The position numbers and the translations under genes are program-made. From an uncultured Gammaproteobacteria bacterium (GTDB lineage Bacteria; Pseudomonadota; Gammaproteobacteria; CAIUAS01): 7,613 nt of DNA. The notes under the pieces are model-generated. The model saw nothing but the letters and a program-made list of their open reading frames with translations. It was not told where the DNA came from and searched no databases. The stretch is from NCBI GenBank assembly GCA_903897205.1, contig CAIUAS010000222.1, positions 1-7,613 of the forward strand. Reading direction: 5' to 3'. Each line of letters begins with the position of its first letter. Position 1 is the first letter of the stretch. Shown here piece after piece: positions 6,897-7,613 of the stretch.

Positions 6897-7613
6897 AAAC
6901 TGTTGGCATTTTACGGGGAGTCGACGCTATTAAATGGCGATATTCGCTTGAAGTGGGATATCGATTCTGTAACTGCAATGTATATTGCTGTGCTAAGGCC
7001 TGATTATTTGTTTTGCGCGCCAAGCGAACTCCCAACCATAAACCATCCGCCCCCATATTATTGCCGACTAATTGTGCGTAATTATTAAAATATTGCTGCG
7101 ACAAACTAAAATCATTCTGCTGATAAGCAAGCCGCGCTAATTCAAGATAGGAAGTCGTACGCTTAGGATCTTGTTGAATTGCTTTTTGGAAATAACCAGT
7201 CGCTTTATTATTATCATGCGCCTGCATTGCACACAAACCCGCATTTTCATAGGCTTCTGCCGTATTCACATAATTAGGATCTTGAACGGCTAACATATAA
7301 TGCTGATCCGCTGCTTGATAACGCCCTATACGACATAAGTAAACAGCATAATTATTTTGCGTAGCGCCTGCTTTAGGATCAAGGTTGACTGCACGTAAAT
7401 AATATTTTTCAGCTTGCTTTGTTTCGCCCGTATTTAATAAAAAGTATCCCATCGCTTCTTCCGCCGGTGCCCAATTAGGGGCTTGCGAGAGCGCTAATAA
7501 TAATTTACGTTTGGCTCGTTGCACATCGCCTTGTTGTAAATATCCCATGCCTAATTCCACATTATAACTCGCCGCTTGCAGGGTCGGATTTAAATTAGCA
7601 TTGGATACCGCAC
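6895..7613 (-). CDS. pilW: Type IV pilus biogenesis/stability protein PilW (PilF), 5' end missing
   Basis: PilW/PilF is an outer-membrane lipoprotein (pilotin) with six TPRs that guides assembly of the PilQ secretin for type IV pili. The frame is open to the right edge, giving 238 visible residues. The GTG at 7560 is internal, as coding sequence with the family pattern (…AASYNVELGMGYLQQGD) continues upstream; the lipoprotein signal must lie outside the window. About six TPR units can be read, each with the W/L-G-Y-A-F-P spacing: near visible residues 18-48, 50-82, 83-115, 117-151, 152-183 and 190-225. The C-terminal NRYPTSSEYRHLIAS matches the family ending. It is the first gene seen of the block and runs into hisS with 9 bases between them. 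The rodZ and ispG genes that usually stand between pilF and hisS in E. coli are not there. Confidence 0.9.
   Translation of the reverse strand, partial: AVSNANLNPTLQAASYNVELGMGYLQQGDVQRAKRKLLLALSQAPNWAPAEEAMGYFLLNTGETKQAEKYYLRAVNLDPKAGATQNNYAVYLCRIGRYQAADQHYMLAVQDPNYVNTAEAYENAGLCAMQAHDNNKATGYFQKAIQQDPKRTTSYLELARLAYQQNDFSLSQQYFNNYAQLVGNNMGADGLWLGVRLARKTNNQALAQQYTLQLQNRYPTSSEYRHLIASTPRKMPTV

Noticed and set aside
6420..7088. Short open frames on both strands over hisS and pilW
   Set aside because: Overlap clear HisRS and TPR coding sequence in other frames; no independent support.
1..7613. CRISPR arrays, tRNA/rRNA genes, insertion sequences, phage or toxin-antitoxin genes
   Set aside because: Looked for and not seen; the window is almost fully taken up by eight coding regions with no repeat arrays, inverted-repeat ends or transposase-like frames.

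Overview
The window looks like ordinary chromosomal backbone of a moderately A+T-rich gammaproteobacterium. The pilW/pilF-hisS-yfgM-bamB-der order is a gammaproteobacterial (partly betaproteobacterial) arrangement. The proteins align well with Escherichia coli and Pseudomonas relatives as I remember them, and codons favour A/T at the third position. A Legionella/Coxiella-type lineage (Legionellales) would fit, but nothing here proves a genus.

There are two convergent gene blocks. The plus-strand block (1-2423) holds the 3' part of a cyclic-di-GMP phosphodiesterase (EAL) gene, then ygfZ overlapping it by ATGA, then, after 20 bases, a gene for an unrecognised exported protein with a long Asn/Gln-rich tail. 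The minus-strand block (2468-7613, read right to left) is pilW/pilF (5' end outside the window), hisS, yfgM, bamB and der. It is packed so tightly that stop codons overlap the next gene's ribosome-binding site or start codon. The two blocks meet in a 44-base gap at 2424-2467 with only a weak terminator candidate. There is no gene-free stretch longer than this.

Functionally, the minus block links type IV pilus assembly (PilW/PilF), histidyl-tRNA charging (HisS), periplasmic/envelope folding (YfgM), outer-membrane protein insertion (BamB) and 50S ribosome maturation (Der). The plus block combines second-messenger turnover, YgfZ (folate-binding, iron-sulfur cluster maintenance) and an exported protein of unknown role.

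No mobile element, CRISPR array, RNA gene or phage gene is visible. I see no convincing undescribed system. The points most worth a second look are the exported Asn/Gln-rich protein, the EAL-ygfZ coupling with an altered EAL loop 6, the missing rodZ-ispG segment between pilW and hisS, and the shortened Der.
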